From NCBI GenBank assembly GCA_025603075.1, contig MU626258.1, forward strand, positions 349,828 through 413,827: a stretch of DNA of 64,000 nt, given 5' to 3'. The notes under the pieces were generated by a model. The model was given only the letters and a program-made list of their open reading frames with translations, was not told where the DNA came from and did not search any database. This document shows positions 12,276 through 23,319 of this stretch, piece after piece (within the stretch, counting starts at the first letter, position 1; each line of letters opens with the position of its first letter). The stretch is from Neoconidiobolus thromboides FSU 785 (lineage: Eukaryota > Entomophthoromycota > Entomophthoromycetes > Entomophthorales > Neoconidiobolaceae). Both the position numbers and the translations under genes were made by a program.

Positions 12276-12375
12276 AAATGTTTTTTTTGGCTTTATCACT
12301 TTTTCCATCTTTTGAACACTATTTAAAGAGAAAAATTATAGTTAAAATTATTGATTACAAAAACACATTCCTAAA
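12276..12375 (-). mobile_element. MITE family copy 2, decayed
   Basis: Matches the interior of the family (ATGTTTTTTTTGGCTTTATCAC ... ACACTATTTAAA ... AAAACACATTCC) but both termini have diverged. Confidence 0.65.
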
Positions 12376-12542
12376 TATTTTTGAATAAAATTAAACAAAA
12401 CAGCTTTTTACATATTAGTTAATAGTTTTTTTAAATGTATATAACTTTAAAAATATTTTAATCATTTACTAGCTTTAATTTATATAATTTGGTTTTAAAT
12501 TAACATTATAAATTCTTTTTATTAAATTAGTATATGGGTATG

Positions 12543-13006
12543 AAATCTGGTACTCAGTGATTGGAGTCAAAAACAGCTATTACCTGGTTGACTACACTAT
12601 AAGTCGAAAGATCTTAGTTTATATGACTAAGATAGACTTGGATTATGAAGAATACGACGTAATAGGCTACAGACTAGTAAGACAAATAAAATAGACAATA
12701 TTAATGTAAACTCTACATAAAATATTATTAAGAAAACTTAATGGCTTTATTAAATGTTCGAGATATCAAGGAATAATTCAGTTAAAAAGCCTCAAACTAC
12801 TATACGGGGATGTATTTTTGTGTCTAAGAATTTTACTAACAATTTTTCCTCTCAAATAGCGCTTAAAAAATGAAAAAACTAATGAAACCAAAAAAACATC
12901 CCCATACTCCAAAATCTCTTTTACATTCTAAAAGTACAAATATCAAAATGAGAAGATAATATTCTTTGGGATGGAGCTAGAAATTCTCATAGCAAATCAA
13001 ACTAAG
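12543..13006. repeat. Left arm of a ~1.1 kb imperfect palindrome
   Basis: This segment is the imperfect reverse complement of 13225-13642. Shared blocks include the GAAATCTGGTAC end, a long well-conserved stretch around 12670-12794, CTCTTTTA and AGAAATTCTCATAGCAAATC. It is interrupted by a MITE at 12803-12906 that the other arm lacks, so the MITE inserted after the palindrome arose. Confidence 0.85.
12803..12906 (+). mobile_element. MITE family copy 3, inside palindrome left arm
   Basis: A well-preserved copy: CGGGGATGTATTTTTGTG at the left, AAAAAAACATCCCCA at the right, with TA on both sides and the central CAAATAGCGCTTAAA. The matching position in the opposite palindrome arm is unoccupied. 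Confidence 0.9.
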
Positions 13007-13098
13007 AATGTGGGATTGATTTTCTCTGAACTCAAGAACACAACAGCTTAGGCGATTGTTATGCTATAATTAACCATGGGACTGACAAAGCGGTATTT

Positions 13099-13203
13099 CA
13101 CAGGGATGTATTACTCTGTTTAACAACTTTACTAACAACTTTTCCGCTCAAATAGCACTTAAAAAAAAAGAGAAAGTGATAAAACCAAAAAAACTTCCTC
13201 ATA
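13099..13203 (+). mobile_element. MITE family copy 4, in palindrome centre
   Basis: Copy with left end CAGGGATGTATTACTCTG and right end AAACTTCCTCATA; the interior CCGCTCAAATAGCACTT is well conserved. It occupies most of the spacer between the two palindrome arms. Confidence 0.8.
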
Positions 13204-13224
13204 TGATATAGTCAATTCAGAGCT

Positions 13225-13642
13225 ACTTATTTTGATTTGTTGTGAGAATTTCTACCCACTAATTGTGAAAGATGACATCCTCCCTTTTGATGTCTATACT
13301 TGGTAACTATGGTAAGGAACAACTACCATCGTGTTTCTTATATATAGCCACCCAGTTGGAGTATAAAAGAGACTCTTCAACGTAATAACTCGAGGCTTTT
13401 TAACTGAATTATTCCTTGATATCTCGAACATTTAATAAAGCCATTAAGTTTTCTTAATAATATTTTATGTAGAGTTTACATTAGTATTGTCTATTCTATT
13501 TGTCTTATATAGTCTGTAGCTTATTATGTATTATTCTTAGTTTATGTGAGTAAAATAGACTTGAATTGCGAAGGTTTTTGACTTACGGGCAGTTAATCAA
13601 GCAAAAACTGCTTTTAACTCCAACTACTAAGTACCAGATTCC
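13225..13642. repeat. Right arm of a ~1.1 kb imperfect palindrome
   Basis: Imperfect reverse complement of 12543-13006. In this orientation it carries a TATA-like GTATAAAAG at about 13361 and an AATAAA polyadenylation-like signal at about 13433, and ends ACCAGATTCCA, which is reminiscent of a long terminal repeat. No retrotransposon coding region is attached, so the two arms could be head-to-head solo LTRs or a foldback element. Confidence 0.8.
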
Positions 13643-13724
13643 ACAAAGCAATTATAAAAAATAATATTATAATTTTAAATAAACTAATAATTAACAAATA
13701 TTAAATTGCAATTTAAAAAATTTC

Positions 13725-13831
13725 ATTGGGGATGTCTTTTTTTGGTTTCATCACTTTTTCCGTTTTTTAAATGCTATTTGAATGGAAAGATTGTTAGTAA
13801 AATTCTTAAACAAAAAAATATATCCTCAAAT
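13725..13831 (-). mobile_element. MITE family copy 5
   Basis: Left end TTGGGGATGTCTTTTTTTGG, central AAATGCTATTTGAATGG, right end AAATATATCCTCAAATA. The right terminus is diverged. Confidence 0.82.
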
Positions 13832-14250
13832 AGTTTAAATAGATATACATACTTTGAATTAAAACTTAAAATTAAAGTCAATTAATACTAATATTAACAT
13901 TTAAGATTAGTTAAATCTAATCAGTAATTTAATAAAATTTAATATTTTCAAAAAATCATTATTTATTTGGTATTTTTCAGTTTCTTTAAATTACTTATTT
14001 TATTTTGTTTTTCATTATTATTGTTACTTTGATTTTTTTAAAACTACCTATTTTTGTTAATAGCAACATAATAAAACAACTAAGTTAATCCTTTTACTAA
14101 ATTTTATTAAGCTATTGTCTGTTAATAATTAAATTATAAATTATCAAAACTTTTTACAAAAACTAATAAAAATAAAATCTTAAAAAGCTTTGTTTAATAG
14201 TTCATAAAATCATGACTTAAATCAACTTGATGATTTTCAAACTATAATTA

Positions 14251-14355
14251 TATAGGAATGTATTTTCTTGTTGAGGGTTTTACTAATAATCTTTTCGCCC
14301 AAATAGAGCTTAAAAAATCGAAAAAAGTAATGAAATCAAAAAAATCATCCCCATA
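14251..14355 (+). mobile_element. MITE family copy 6
   Basis: TA-flanked copy with left end TAGGAATGTATTTTCTTG and right end AAAAATCATCCCCA; the centre reads CCCAAATAGAGCTTAAA. Confidence 0.85.
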
Positions 14356-14568
14356 CAGTTTTATTAACTTGTAAAATAAACTAAAGACTATCACCAGAAA
14401 TTTACAAAGGTAAACACAATGTTTGTATTTTTATATATATAGGTAAATATGCTCTTATATAATTTAATTGTGGGTCAAGTAATTTTTTTAAATTAAATTT
14501 TGTTGTTTTATTGGGTAAGTATTAATTTAAGCTAATCAAATTCCAGAGTTGAAAAAATCAAGAATTTG

Positions 14569-14658
14569 AGACTGTTTTTTTGGTTTCATTACTTTTTCTA
14601 TTTTAAGAGCTATTCAAGCAAAAAGATTGTTAGTAAAATCCTTAAAAAATACATATCG
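14569..14658 (-). mobile_element. MITE family copy 7, decayed
   Basis: The interior matches the family (TTTTTTTGGTTTCATTAC ... AGAGCTATTCAAGC ... AGTAAAATCCTTAAA) but the GGGGATG left terminus is lost. Confidence 0.65.
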
Positions 14659-15240
14659 TTGTTATTTGCAACTGATTAGCAAAAATTGAATCTTTTTTAA
14701 AAAGTTTGTAATAGCTATCAATTAAGTGTGGTTAAATTAGTACTTAAAATAGTAAATATGGAAATTAAATGCTTTATATAACAACAGTTTAAAAATAGCA
14801 CCAATTTTTATCAACTACAGATAGTCTTCGTTTTATTTGGCTTTAGAACTTGACCCTGTTTATTGCTACTCAATTTAGTCACAACTGAAATTTTAATTTG
14901 CTATATTTTTCATTTTAATGTTTTACAAAAGATGATTTTATCGGCATTGTTATAATTTTTAAATGAAAACAATAACAAATCCAACATTTAACTTCTACCT
15001 AAATAGAATCAATCATAGTCTTATTTTACCAATGTAAACAATATTGGTTTTAATTTTCATTCAGAACTAACACTTACAAGGAATTATTATAGAAAGTATA
15101 TAATTTTCATTAGATATATTCAAATAAAGCATTTGGATATGTTATAGTAGACAATTTGATAGTCTTAATTTTTATAATACTATTGATAAACTGTTAATGA
15201 CTATGTATAATGCCTTGCATTTATGATATTATTTAAAAAT

Positions 15241-15337
15241 AAATGGATATATTTTTTTAAATAACTTTGCTAACAGTTTTCCACTTAGATAGCGCTTAAA
15301 AAGATGAGAAATAAAATAAAAAAACACCCTCAAATAT
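15241..15337 (+). mobile_element. MITE family copy 8, decayed
   Basis: Recognisable by TAACTTTGCTAACAGTTTTCC, TAGATAGCGCTTAAAA and the right end AAAAAACACCCTCAAATA. The left terminus is degraded. Confidence 0.65.
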
Positions 15338-15590
15338 TAATATTGAAATAATTTTTGTTTAATTATTCAATATAGTATATGTGTTTCTTATAACTTTTAC
15401 CTTATGGTGTTATGAACCAAGGAAAATAGATAAAATAACTAATAAACCAAAGCAAATAAAAAAAGAAAGATTATTTTTATTATTATACTATAATGATAAC
15501 AATGTTAAAACAAGTGAATAGAAAAAAGGGATTTGTTACTGCTGTCTTTAAACTAATTAGCTATTTAGTTTTATAACATATCCAATGAAT

Positions 15591-16756
15591 TTAAATAAAA
15601 CACATCTCAGGTGGACTAGGAATTGGAGAATACAATGCCTTATTGCGATTATATAAATCTAATAAAGCATCCATATATTGTTGATGAACTTCAGCTACTA
15701 GTTCATTACTTGGATTATCGACTTGTTTGACTTTGATAGCTTTACCAACTAAAAGGAAAAAGTTAATAAAAATATAGTATGGAGTGATAATGAACTTACC
15801 AACAATTGTTAATGGTACTCTCTTTGGCATGATGCCGTAATTATAAGTAAAAATACCACGACCATGAAAGATAGGCATAGTAAAACCTAACGCTTGCTTC
15901 ATTTTAATTTGAAGTTTATGAATATAGGAATCTGGTTCTGGAATAACGGTATCTAGGATTTGATTTTCTCCAAAACCAAACACTGGTACTAAGTTTGAGC
16001 CTGTTTTTATGGCTAATGATACAAATCCAAAACGTTTTTTTAATACTAAATCTAAATTATTTTCATTGGCTGATAATGATTCTTGTGCTCCTCCAACGAC
16101 TATGACACAAGAGTTGCCTATTAATTAATAGGTTAAATAAACTAATATCATCAAATAAAAATAAACTTACCTTTTCCAGATTTCAAAACATTTAAAATGG
16201 CTTTTTTAGAAACAGAAATAATACCCAAAGCGAGTAACAGCTCCCTATAGATTGGCATAAAGAAATTACTAGCTAAGGTGCATAATCTGATGTTAAGTCC
16301 AGGTAATTTTTCACTTAATTTAGTGCCATTAGTAGCAAAATTAATAAATGCCCCAGTACTTATAATCCCATGTGGATGATAACCAAAAATATAAGTTTCT
16401 TTGGGGTCCAATTCTTCTTCAACAATTAATTTGGAGGGGAAAAACTCAGCTAACCAAGTCCATATTGTCCAGTTTTTAACCCAATGATTGATACGTCCTC
16501 CTTTTTCAGCGGCATTATCAAAATACATGAAAATAAAATAAGCAAATATTAAAGGCCATAACATGGGGAAAAAACATAAAATAAGAAAAAAGGATTGAGT
16601 CAATGGCATCATAGAGGAATAGATAAAAGTAGCAAAAGTTTGACGACGTCTAGTTAGAGGTACATCCAAAGGCGCAAACTCCATTTTGGGTAAGTTGGTA
16701 AAGGAGCTACTTTTACTTATTTTTGTGGATTCTACTTTTAAGTTGTCGGTAGTCAT
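15591..16756 (-). CDS. DGAT2: Diacylglycerol O-acyltransferase type 2 (copy 2)
   Basis: Three exons (16171-16756, 15800-16117, 15591-15748) encode 353 residues of an ER-membrane acyl-CoA:diacylglycerol acyltransferase. Visible features in order are: a ~45-residue polar N-terminus; a hydrophobic hairpin (SFFLILCFFPMLWPLIFAYF); FGYHPHG with its catalytic-site histidines at about residues 134-140; the LGIISV segment; IVVGGAQES; RFGFVSLAIKTGSN; PVFGFGEN; MPIFHGRGIFTYNYG; and the final VGKAIKV motif. Introns sit at the same three-exon layout as copy 1, which supports common descent. The two copies are clearly diverged in sequence, so this is an old paralog pair and not a recent duplication. It is followed on the same strand, further upstream, by SPB1. 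A TATA-like element lies about 50 bp before the start. Confidence 0.94.
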
Positions 16757-17457
16757 TGTTACAATTTAAGGTTTTATTGAAATAAAAGTTAAAGTGTGTT
16801 CTTATTTATAACCCTTGCTTTTTGTAAAGGATAGACGGTACTAAGCTCCGATTTGAAGTTTGTAAGTTCGGATTATATGGCCTTTACCAATTAACTATCA
16901 TTATTTTCATGTCCGAGAATTTGTTTTTTGAAATGGCATTGTCATCACAAATGAAATTTATTGGTCTATTTTTTTAATCTTGGGGTTTTGAATGGTTCAA
17001 TTAAAGAATTGTTTTTATTTTTAATTTCTTTTATAGAATATGGGCTAATGAGCATAATTTTTTCTACATTATTGTTATTATCCTTACTGAATAGATGGGA
17101 AATTTATAAAAAAATAAGAAACTTTATCCTCAAGTCCTTTCAAGATAACGCAAGTTATTTTTAAAGATAAATATAGTTATATTTAAGTAACTAAATTCAT
17201 TATAAATATTTAACTATTAAAAACTGAATTAATTTAAAACCTAATTATATATATAAATATTAATCATCTTTTAAATACTAAAATTAAATCATAAAAAGAG
17301 CATTGGATGCATAAAAGATGCATTGAAAAAGCAAGCAATAAAAAAATCAGTATATTAATCTATAAATTTAATAAAATAAGTCATAATAAACAGAGCAGCA
17401 ATATATACTATCTATCCACTAATTAATTCCACTCTATACTCCCTCCTCTCCTATCAT
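16757..17457. other. Intergenic
   Basis: This is the promoter side of DGAT2 copy 2 (a TATA-like TTATAAATA on the minus strand near 16804-16812) and the 3' side of SPB1. One 67-codon AT-rich plus-strand frame at 16961-17164 is hydrophobic by composition and has no supporting feature, so it is not called as a gene. Confidence 0.55.
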
Positions 17458-20400
17458 TTATCTACGTTTCTTAGCTTGTTTTTTAGCTATTCTTTTAGTA
17501 GCCTTTAGTTCCTTCTTCATACGAGGATCAACCATCTTATATCTTCCTTTAACCCCCTTAGGTCTACCACGATTACCACGATTAGCACCTCTAGCAACAA
17601 CTAATTGAACCTTCTCTTGTTTTTTAGCTCCTTTTCTAGCCATGACTTTTTCAATGGATCTTGCTTTTTCTTGTTCGGTCATATCAGTAGATTCAGCAAT
17701 TACAGATGCTTTCTTTTGTAATTTAACTAATTTTTGAGCAGCCTATGAAATAAGGAGGGAGATTAGTTATAAAATTATAATGAATAGGTAAAGATGAAAT
17801 TACCTTATACTTCTTTCTTGCTTTAGCTTCAGCTACTTTTTTAATTGGTCGGGCATTTAAGGCTTTGATTTTTTCTTTAATAGCATTGGCTGCTTCTTTA
17901 GTTATTGGGATATTTGGTTTATAATATTTCTTTTCATCTTCTTTAAACCTAGAATACTTTGTTTAATATATTACTTTTTTAGAGTTTAATTGATATCCTT
18001 TACCAAGCAGGAAGATCGTCTACATCGTTAAAAGTATATCTGCTAAAACTAGAAGATATTAATTCCTCTTTTGTGACCTCTCTATTAACTAATTTCATAG
18101 CTAAAGTCATTGCTTGGGCGGTCATTAAATCAAGTTCTATAATTAGTTTATTGTTAATTTATATTATCATTGAGTTTGAATTTACAAATAAATTACCTTT
18201 GGATTTTGCTTCTTTTATTTTGGCTTCTGGATCTTCTTCAGACATTGTTTCATCATCCGAGCTTTCATTATCTTCTCCAACATCTTCATCACTTATTAAA
18301 TTGTCCTCTTCTTCTTCAATTAATTTTCTCTTTTTTAAATTCTATAAAATAACATATTAATACAAATATAACATTATGGAATAAATAAGCATACATTTGA
18401 ATCCTTTTCATTTAAATTAATATCATCAATTTCTTTGAAAATAGGTTGATCAAAGAATAAAGTAGCATTACCAGATAACCCTTTCTTTTTACTTTTACTT
18501 TTATTTATTCCTTCATCATCACTGTTACTATTATCATCACTTTCACTATCTGTATCATCATCAAAATTTTCACCTTTAAAATGAGTTGGATTTTCATTAT
18601 CAGAATCATCAGAATCAGATTCGTCTTCTGATTGTTTTTCAGTAAATCCATACCATTCTTCATGTTCTTTCTTTTCTTTTAAAGCTTCTTTCTGTGTTTT
18701 CTTTTTATCTTTATATTGTTGATACCTAATCAATTAATTACATATATATTTACATATTATATATTTTTTCAAACTTACATTTCATCAAGATTAGCCTCTA
18801 ATTGTTCAATATCTGAATCTTCATCTGAATCTTTTTCGACTACTTCTTCATCCGATTCTTCTCCTTCTTCATTACCATAAACAACAATATCATCATCTGA
18901 ATCTTCAACCATTATTTCTCTATCCATATTACCATTCAATATTTTAGAATTTTTCTAAATAAAATAAAGATTAATAAATTAGCTATACTTAATAACAAAA
19001 TGATGATTACATTTTCATTAGCCGAAACAAAAGGAGATATACCAAATTGTTCATTACCAATTTCAACTGGAGTTGTCATTTTTAATTGTAACTTCATTAA
19101 TTCTTTTTGTCTTTTTTCTAAAACTTTACGTTTAGCCTTCTTTAATTTACTCTTTTCTTCTTCTGCTAAACGAGCCAACTAATAAAATAAAATGTCAGTT
19201 AAGTTTTATTTTGTTCGTTTTCTGTTAAATTACCTCATCTTCTAAACTTTCTTCAACAACTTCAACAGTTGTTTCTTTTTTCTCTGGCTTAGGCTATTCA
19301 ACTTTATTAATATTTATATTGTAACAATTAAATTAAAATTTACTCTAATAATATCTAGAACACTAGTTCTCCATTTTAATAAATCTCTAAATTCACCTTT
19401 ACCGAGTACTTTTAAATCTTCAACAGAGGATTGAATATCAGAGGTAGTAGCTTTTAATTTCAATAAACTATTTCAATAAAAAAGCAATAAGAAACTATTA
19501 CATATTACAAGTAATATTAAAACTTCTTACTCTTTAGATTCATCAGATTTAAACTCCAGTCTATTGATAGTGGCCAAAAATTGAATAGGATCATCAGAAT
19601 TAATAAAACCCATAATATCTTCTGATTTAAAAAGGGTTGTAGCACCATCAGCATAACCATCACGTTGTCTTTTGTGTTTAGCTGGATTTAAAATATTCAA
19701 AGAACCTGATACTTTCCCTTCTTTAGTATCGGCATCTAATTCCCCAAATACATATTTAATATCTAAAAATTTAGGATCGATTTTTTTGGGTGCTAAATAG
19801 TCTTGACAAACAACGAAAATTTCTGCAGACACGTTTCTAGTTGCAATTTTAAGTAATTTAAAACAGCAATTCAAGAGTATAATTTTCACTTACCTTGAAG
19901 ATGGTGGTTTGGTAGCTTCTACTTTTCTAAACAGTTGATTAAATACCCACATTAGTTTATTGTAATCTTTAGATCTGAAAACTTTAGTAACAAACACACC
20001 TATAAAGATAAAACTAAATATCAATTAAACACCAAATTCATATCCTAAACTTACCTCCTTTTCTCAAAAATTCAACCGCTAATTTCAATGACTCTAATAC
20101 TAACTCAGATTGAGAGAAAGCATCTTGTACCCAAGCAGAACCCACGTTAGGAGCACCATCATGAAGTACACTAATTAAATTTTGATTAAAAAACAATCTT
20201 AAAAATAAAAAAAATAAACCACTTACACATCTGCTTTCCAAGTTTTTAAATGACCTCTTAATTGATTACGACATTGAGAAGTTGTAATATCTTCTTGAAA
20301 AGTAATACATTGAGGAATAGGTTTAATAGGAGCCAAATCAACACCTAAATTAAAGATAAATTAATTCTATCTCTTTTAATTTTATATAATTTCAATATAA

Positions 20401-20688
20401 GCTTACCAACAATTAAACTTTCAACTGGCATGTATTTAGTGGCTACTTGAAGCCTATATAATTGTTATTCATTAAAACCATGTTCGGTAAATCAAACCTC
20501 GTATAAGAAACTTACCAACCACCAGGAGCAGCACACAGATCAATAAGACAACGAGCAGAAGATAAAAAATCATATTTTTTATTTAATTGAATTAATTTGA
20601 AAGCAGAACGTGCACGATAACCTTGTTCTTTGGCATAATGATAGTATTTATCTAAACGTCCTTTACCAGTCTTCTTTTTAAAACCCAT
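17458..20688 (-). CDS. SPB1: Spb1, 27S pre-rRNA 2'-O-ribose methyltransferase
   Basis: A large gene with more than ten short exons, starting [16 protein letters not shown], the hallmark N-terminus of Spb1. The Rossmann methyltransferase (FtsJ) domain shows [12 protein letters not shown], the SAM-binding [11 protein letters not shown], a VDLAPI strand, and [17 protein letters not shown] carrying the catalytic aspartate. The expected catalytic lysine is in the [10 protein letters not shown] strand. A middle region with long Asp/Glu/Ser stretches follows, for example around 18374-18733. The Spb1 C-terminal domain then appears ([31 protein letters not shown]) and the protein ends in a basic tail, KKQAKKRR. 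Known function: nucleolar 2'-O-methylation of 25S/28S rRNA during 60S maturation. All landmarks are present, so the gene appears complete. Exact boundaries of some acidic-region exons are less certain. Confidence 0.93.
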
Positions 20689-21179
20689 ATTCTATTTAAA
20701 AAAATTTCAAAAAGTTTAGTTTTAAAATTTCAAAATTCAGTTTTGGGGCAAAATTTTGAACCTCGAAAAAAACTTCAAGTTTTTAGGCTACCAACTTTTT
20801 TATATTTAAGCTTAGCTTTTTTAAGAGTTAAAGGAATTGAGAAAATTAAAAAAAAATTAAAATAATAAAATAATATAAAAGCTATATAATATAACAGAAA
20901 ATAAAATTCTAATATAACGATTAAGTAAATTTTTTGTTTCACTTTAAAGCCCTTATGATTTAATCCCACAACGCTTAAAGTGAATAAATCTTCTCGAATT
21001 TCAATAAAACTAAATCAACTTTAATTTGTTCAATTTTTATCTACATTTTGTACTACAGTTCAGCCAGACATTCCAATGCTAAACTGATATTCCCGTACAA
21101 TAGAGTAAACAGATTGCATTTAGAACTTGTTAAATTATGAGATTAGTTTTTAATTTCTATAGAATTTAACGAGTGTCAG

Positions 21180-21505
21180 ATGCAATCAATAAAACCCATA
21201 ATTTTAAATTGCTATTAAGAAAAGCTGTTGATTAGAAAATATAACATTTTTGCTTTTCTGTTATTATTTGTTTGTATATTAATCTATGGATAGAAAAGTT
21301 CAATGTAGTTGAAATAAAACTTATGGAATTAAAGTATCAATTGCAATCAATAAACCCATAATGTTAAAATTAGTTTTAATACACTTGATTAAAAAATATT
21401 TTTATTAGAACAAAGTTATTCTCTTTTCTTGATATAATTTTATTGGTATATGTTTTGTACTAATGTTGAGATAGAAAAGTAGAATGAAGTAGAAATGTTA
21501 GAGCT
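21180..21505. repeat. Imperfect direct duplication, ~160 bp unit
   Basis: Two consecutive segments share the same order of blocks: TGCAATCAATAAACCCATAA, a TTGATTA(G/A)AAAATAT block, TCTTTTCT/CTTTTCTGTTA, and GATAGAAAAGT(T)..AATG.AGT.GAAAT, then TGGAATT. This indicates an old tandem duplication with much drift. No coding content is evident. Confidence 0.6.
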
Positions 21506-21760
21506 GATGGAATTATTTAAGTGGTTTTTTCGGTGTAAAATGTTCTCAATAATTTATAAAAAAATTAAATATTAAAATTCATGTTTATATTAACCTAATA
21601 ATTTGTCTTTTCCTATATACTTTCCTATAGAAAATTTTATAGGAGCAAATTGAATTAAAGCCTATAAGATCATGTTTTTTATCTCCATTTAACTAAATAA
21701 TCTTTTCGAAATTATTTTGTTAAAAATAGATAAAAAAATGGACAAAGTAAAATAGTATTA

Positions 21761-21860
21761 TATGGGGATGTCTTTTTGGTTTCATTATTTTTTCCATTTT
21801 TTAAGTAGTATTCGAAAGGAAAAATTATTAGTAAAATCCTTAACAAAAAATACAGCCCTA
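21761..21860 (-). mobile_element. MITE family copy 9
   Basis: TA-flanked copy with left end TGGGGATGTCTTTTTGG and right end AAAATACAGCCC; the central motif is AAGTAGTATTCGAAAGG. Confidence 0.85.
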
Positions 21861-22645
21861 TATTAATTTTCTTGATATTTACGCTAGTCTATCCCGAATT
21901 TGATCATTAAATTAGATAATTCATATTATCTACAGGCTGACCAAAATTTTACCCTATATACATAGCAATTTAGTTACACTAATATTTGCGGACTTGACGA
22001 GGAATCTGCAACTTCAGTAAAAACTAGGAACTGGGAACAGTTATCAGGTCGTTTGAAATATTCCAGTATAAATTCATATGCAAGAAAACTATTAGTTTTT
22101 GGTTGCAACAGAGTACATTTTTTTAAACGTAAAAATGAAAAAATTTTAGTGAAAATTTTTTAATAGTATTACAACCAATGATTTACCATTTTAATATTCA
22201 TGAATTAGCACTGAAACATTTCGAACAACTTAATACAAATTAGTAAGAGGATGGATTGAAGTGGGATAATTTCTTGCTATCTTTTAACTTTAACTGATTT
22301 AGTAATTAATTTGTGTAAACTTTGAGCTCAAAAATAATAATGTTGGAAAAAACAATACTATTATATAAATAATAAAATCAAAGTTTTATAATTAATTACT
22401 TCTATCTATTACATTGATATTACTAAGGTAATCTACATGTTTTATTACAAAAAGAGGAATTAGACAAGGATGATTGAAAATTATTTTAAGGTAATAGTCA
22501 TGAACTTACAACAATTTGTATAAATTTGTAAATTTCTCTAGTTTTAAATTAGTTAAGTCACATTTTAAATTTGTAAAAAACATGACAAAAGTCGAAAAAA
22601 GCAACATAAAATAATAAAAATCCATTTAACTATATATAAATTTAT

Positions 22646-23254
22646 TTAATTGATTCTTTTTAATAAAACTTTGCCTTCAAATTCGAAAGAGTTAGCATCA
22701 ATGACATTTAAAGTACTTTTAACTTCAGTACCATTATACTTAACGTCAATAACGACTTTAGAATCAGCAAAAGAAATAATTTCAAAGAATCCACGAGTAT
22801 AAAAAGATTGATTATTTTGACAATAAGTTTTAACAATTCGACCACTATTAAAGATTTCTAATTTAGAAGCAATGGCACAATTGGCTTCATTTCCTGGGGC
22901 AGCTTCAAAAGTACCAAAGATTGAAGCCACTTTGGCAAATTCACTGTCGTCAGTTTTCTTCTCAAGGTTGACACCATCATAATTGATACTGTTAACGCTT
23001 GATTTTACAGAAACAGTTTTGGAACCACCAGTAGAATAAAATTCATCAATTTTATCATTATTTTGGAAATAGACACCAAAGGTAATTTTTTTAGCGTTAT
23101 CTTGAACACAATGTCTTTTAACTAAAGTATTATCTGATTTTAAGACTAAATCAAGAGCGGAAGCACAACCAGCTTGGTTAGAAGGTAACTGGTAAACACC
23201 ATGGAGTTGAGCTAATGCTAGGCAAGGTAAGAAAGATAAAGCAAAGAATTTCAT
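22646..23254 (-). CDS. Small secreted protein with two copies of one Cys-pair domain
   Basis: A single-exon gene of 202 residues. Residues 1-16 (MKFFALSFLPCLALAQ) form a clear signal peptide. The mature protein is an internal duplication. Domain 1 (about 18-100) begins HGVYQLPSNQAGC and domain 2 (about 112-200) begins FGTFEAAPGNEANC. Each has an identical C-x18-C spacing (C30/C49 and C126/C145), a shared L-x-[LI]-x-[SN] strand, the motif VK-x2-C, then G-[VF]-[YF]. The alternating hydrophobic pattern suggests beta-rich folds with one disulfide per domain, which is inference. A TATATAAAG box lies about 60 bp upstream and the leader is short, as in a well-expressed gene. The protein matches no family I recognise. 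It could be a cell-wall, host-interaction or lipid/sugar-binding protein. No transmembrane segment or GPI signal is visible at the C-terminus. Confidence 0.85.
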   Translation of the reverse strand: MKFFALSFLPCLALAQLHGVYQLPSNQAGCASALDLVLKSDNTLVKRHCVQDNAKKITFGVYFQNNDKIDEFYSTGGSKTVSVKSSVNSINYDGVNLEKKTDDSEFAKVASIFGTFEAAPGNEANCAIASKLEIFNSGRIVKTYCQNNQSFYTRGFFEIISFADSKVVIDVKYNGTEVKSTLNVIDANSFEFEGKVLLKRIN

Positions 23255-23311
23255 AGTATATATGTGAAGATCTCAGGAGATTGGTAAGGTACTTCAATGT
23301 CAAATCGACCC

Positions 23312-23319
23312 TTTATATA
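23312..23319 (-). promoter_or_regulatory. TATA box of the secreted-protein gene
   Basis: The sequence TATAAAG within GTATATAAAGGG on the minus strand lies about 60 bp before the start codon at 23254. The surroundings are less AT-biased than average, which makes the match more meaningful. Confidence 0.6.

Larger units (their letters stand above)
11639..15590. other. Gene-free repeat island
   Basis: No credible coding region was found on either strand across nearly 4 kb. It contains eight MITE copies (several decayed) and a ~1.1 kb imperfect palindrome, annotated separately. The rest is unclassified AT-rich sequence separating the DGAT2-like gene from the second DGAT2 gene. Confidence 0.7.
20689..22645. 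other. Intergenic with local duplication and one MITE
   Basis: Nearly 2 kb without a recognisable gene. It contains an imperfect direct duplication near 21180-21500 and a MITE at 21761-21860. The remainder is AT-rich sequence in which I see nothing further. Confidence 0.6.

Noticed and set aside
13225-13642. Complete LTR retrotransposon
   Set aside because: Only LTR-like arms are present. No gag, protease, integrase or reverse transcriptase frames lie between or beside them.
16961-17164. 67-codon plus-strand open frame
   Set aside because: Hydrophobic AT-driven composition, no motif, no splice context, and it lies in the promoter region of the minus-strand DGAT2 gene.
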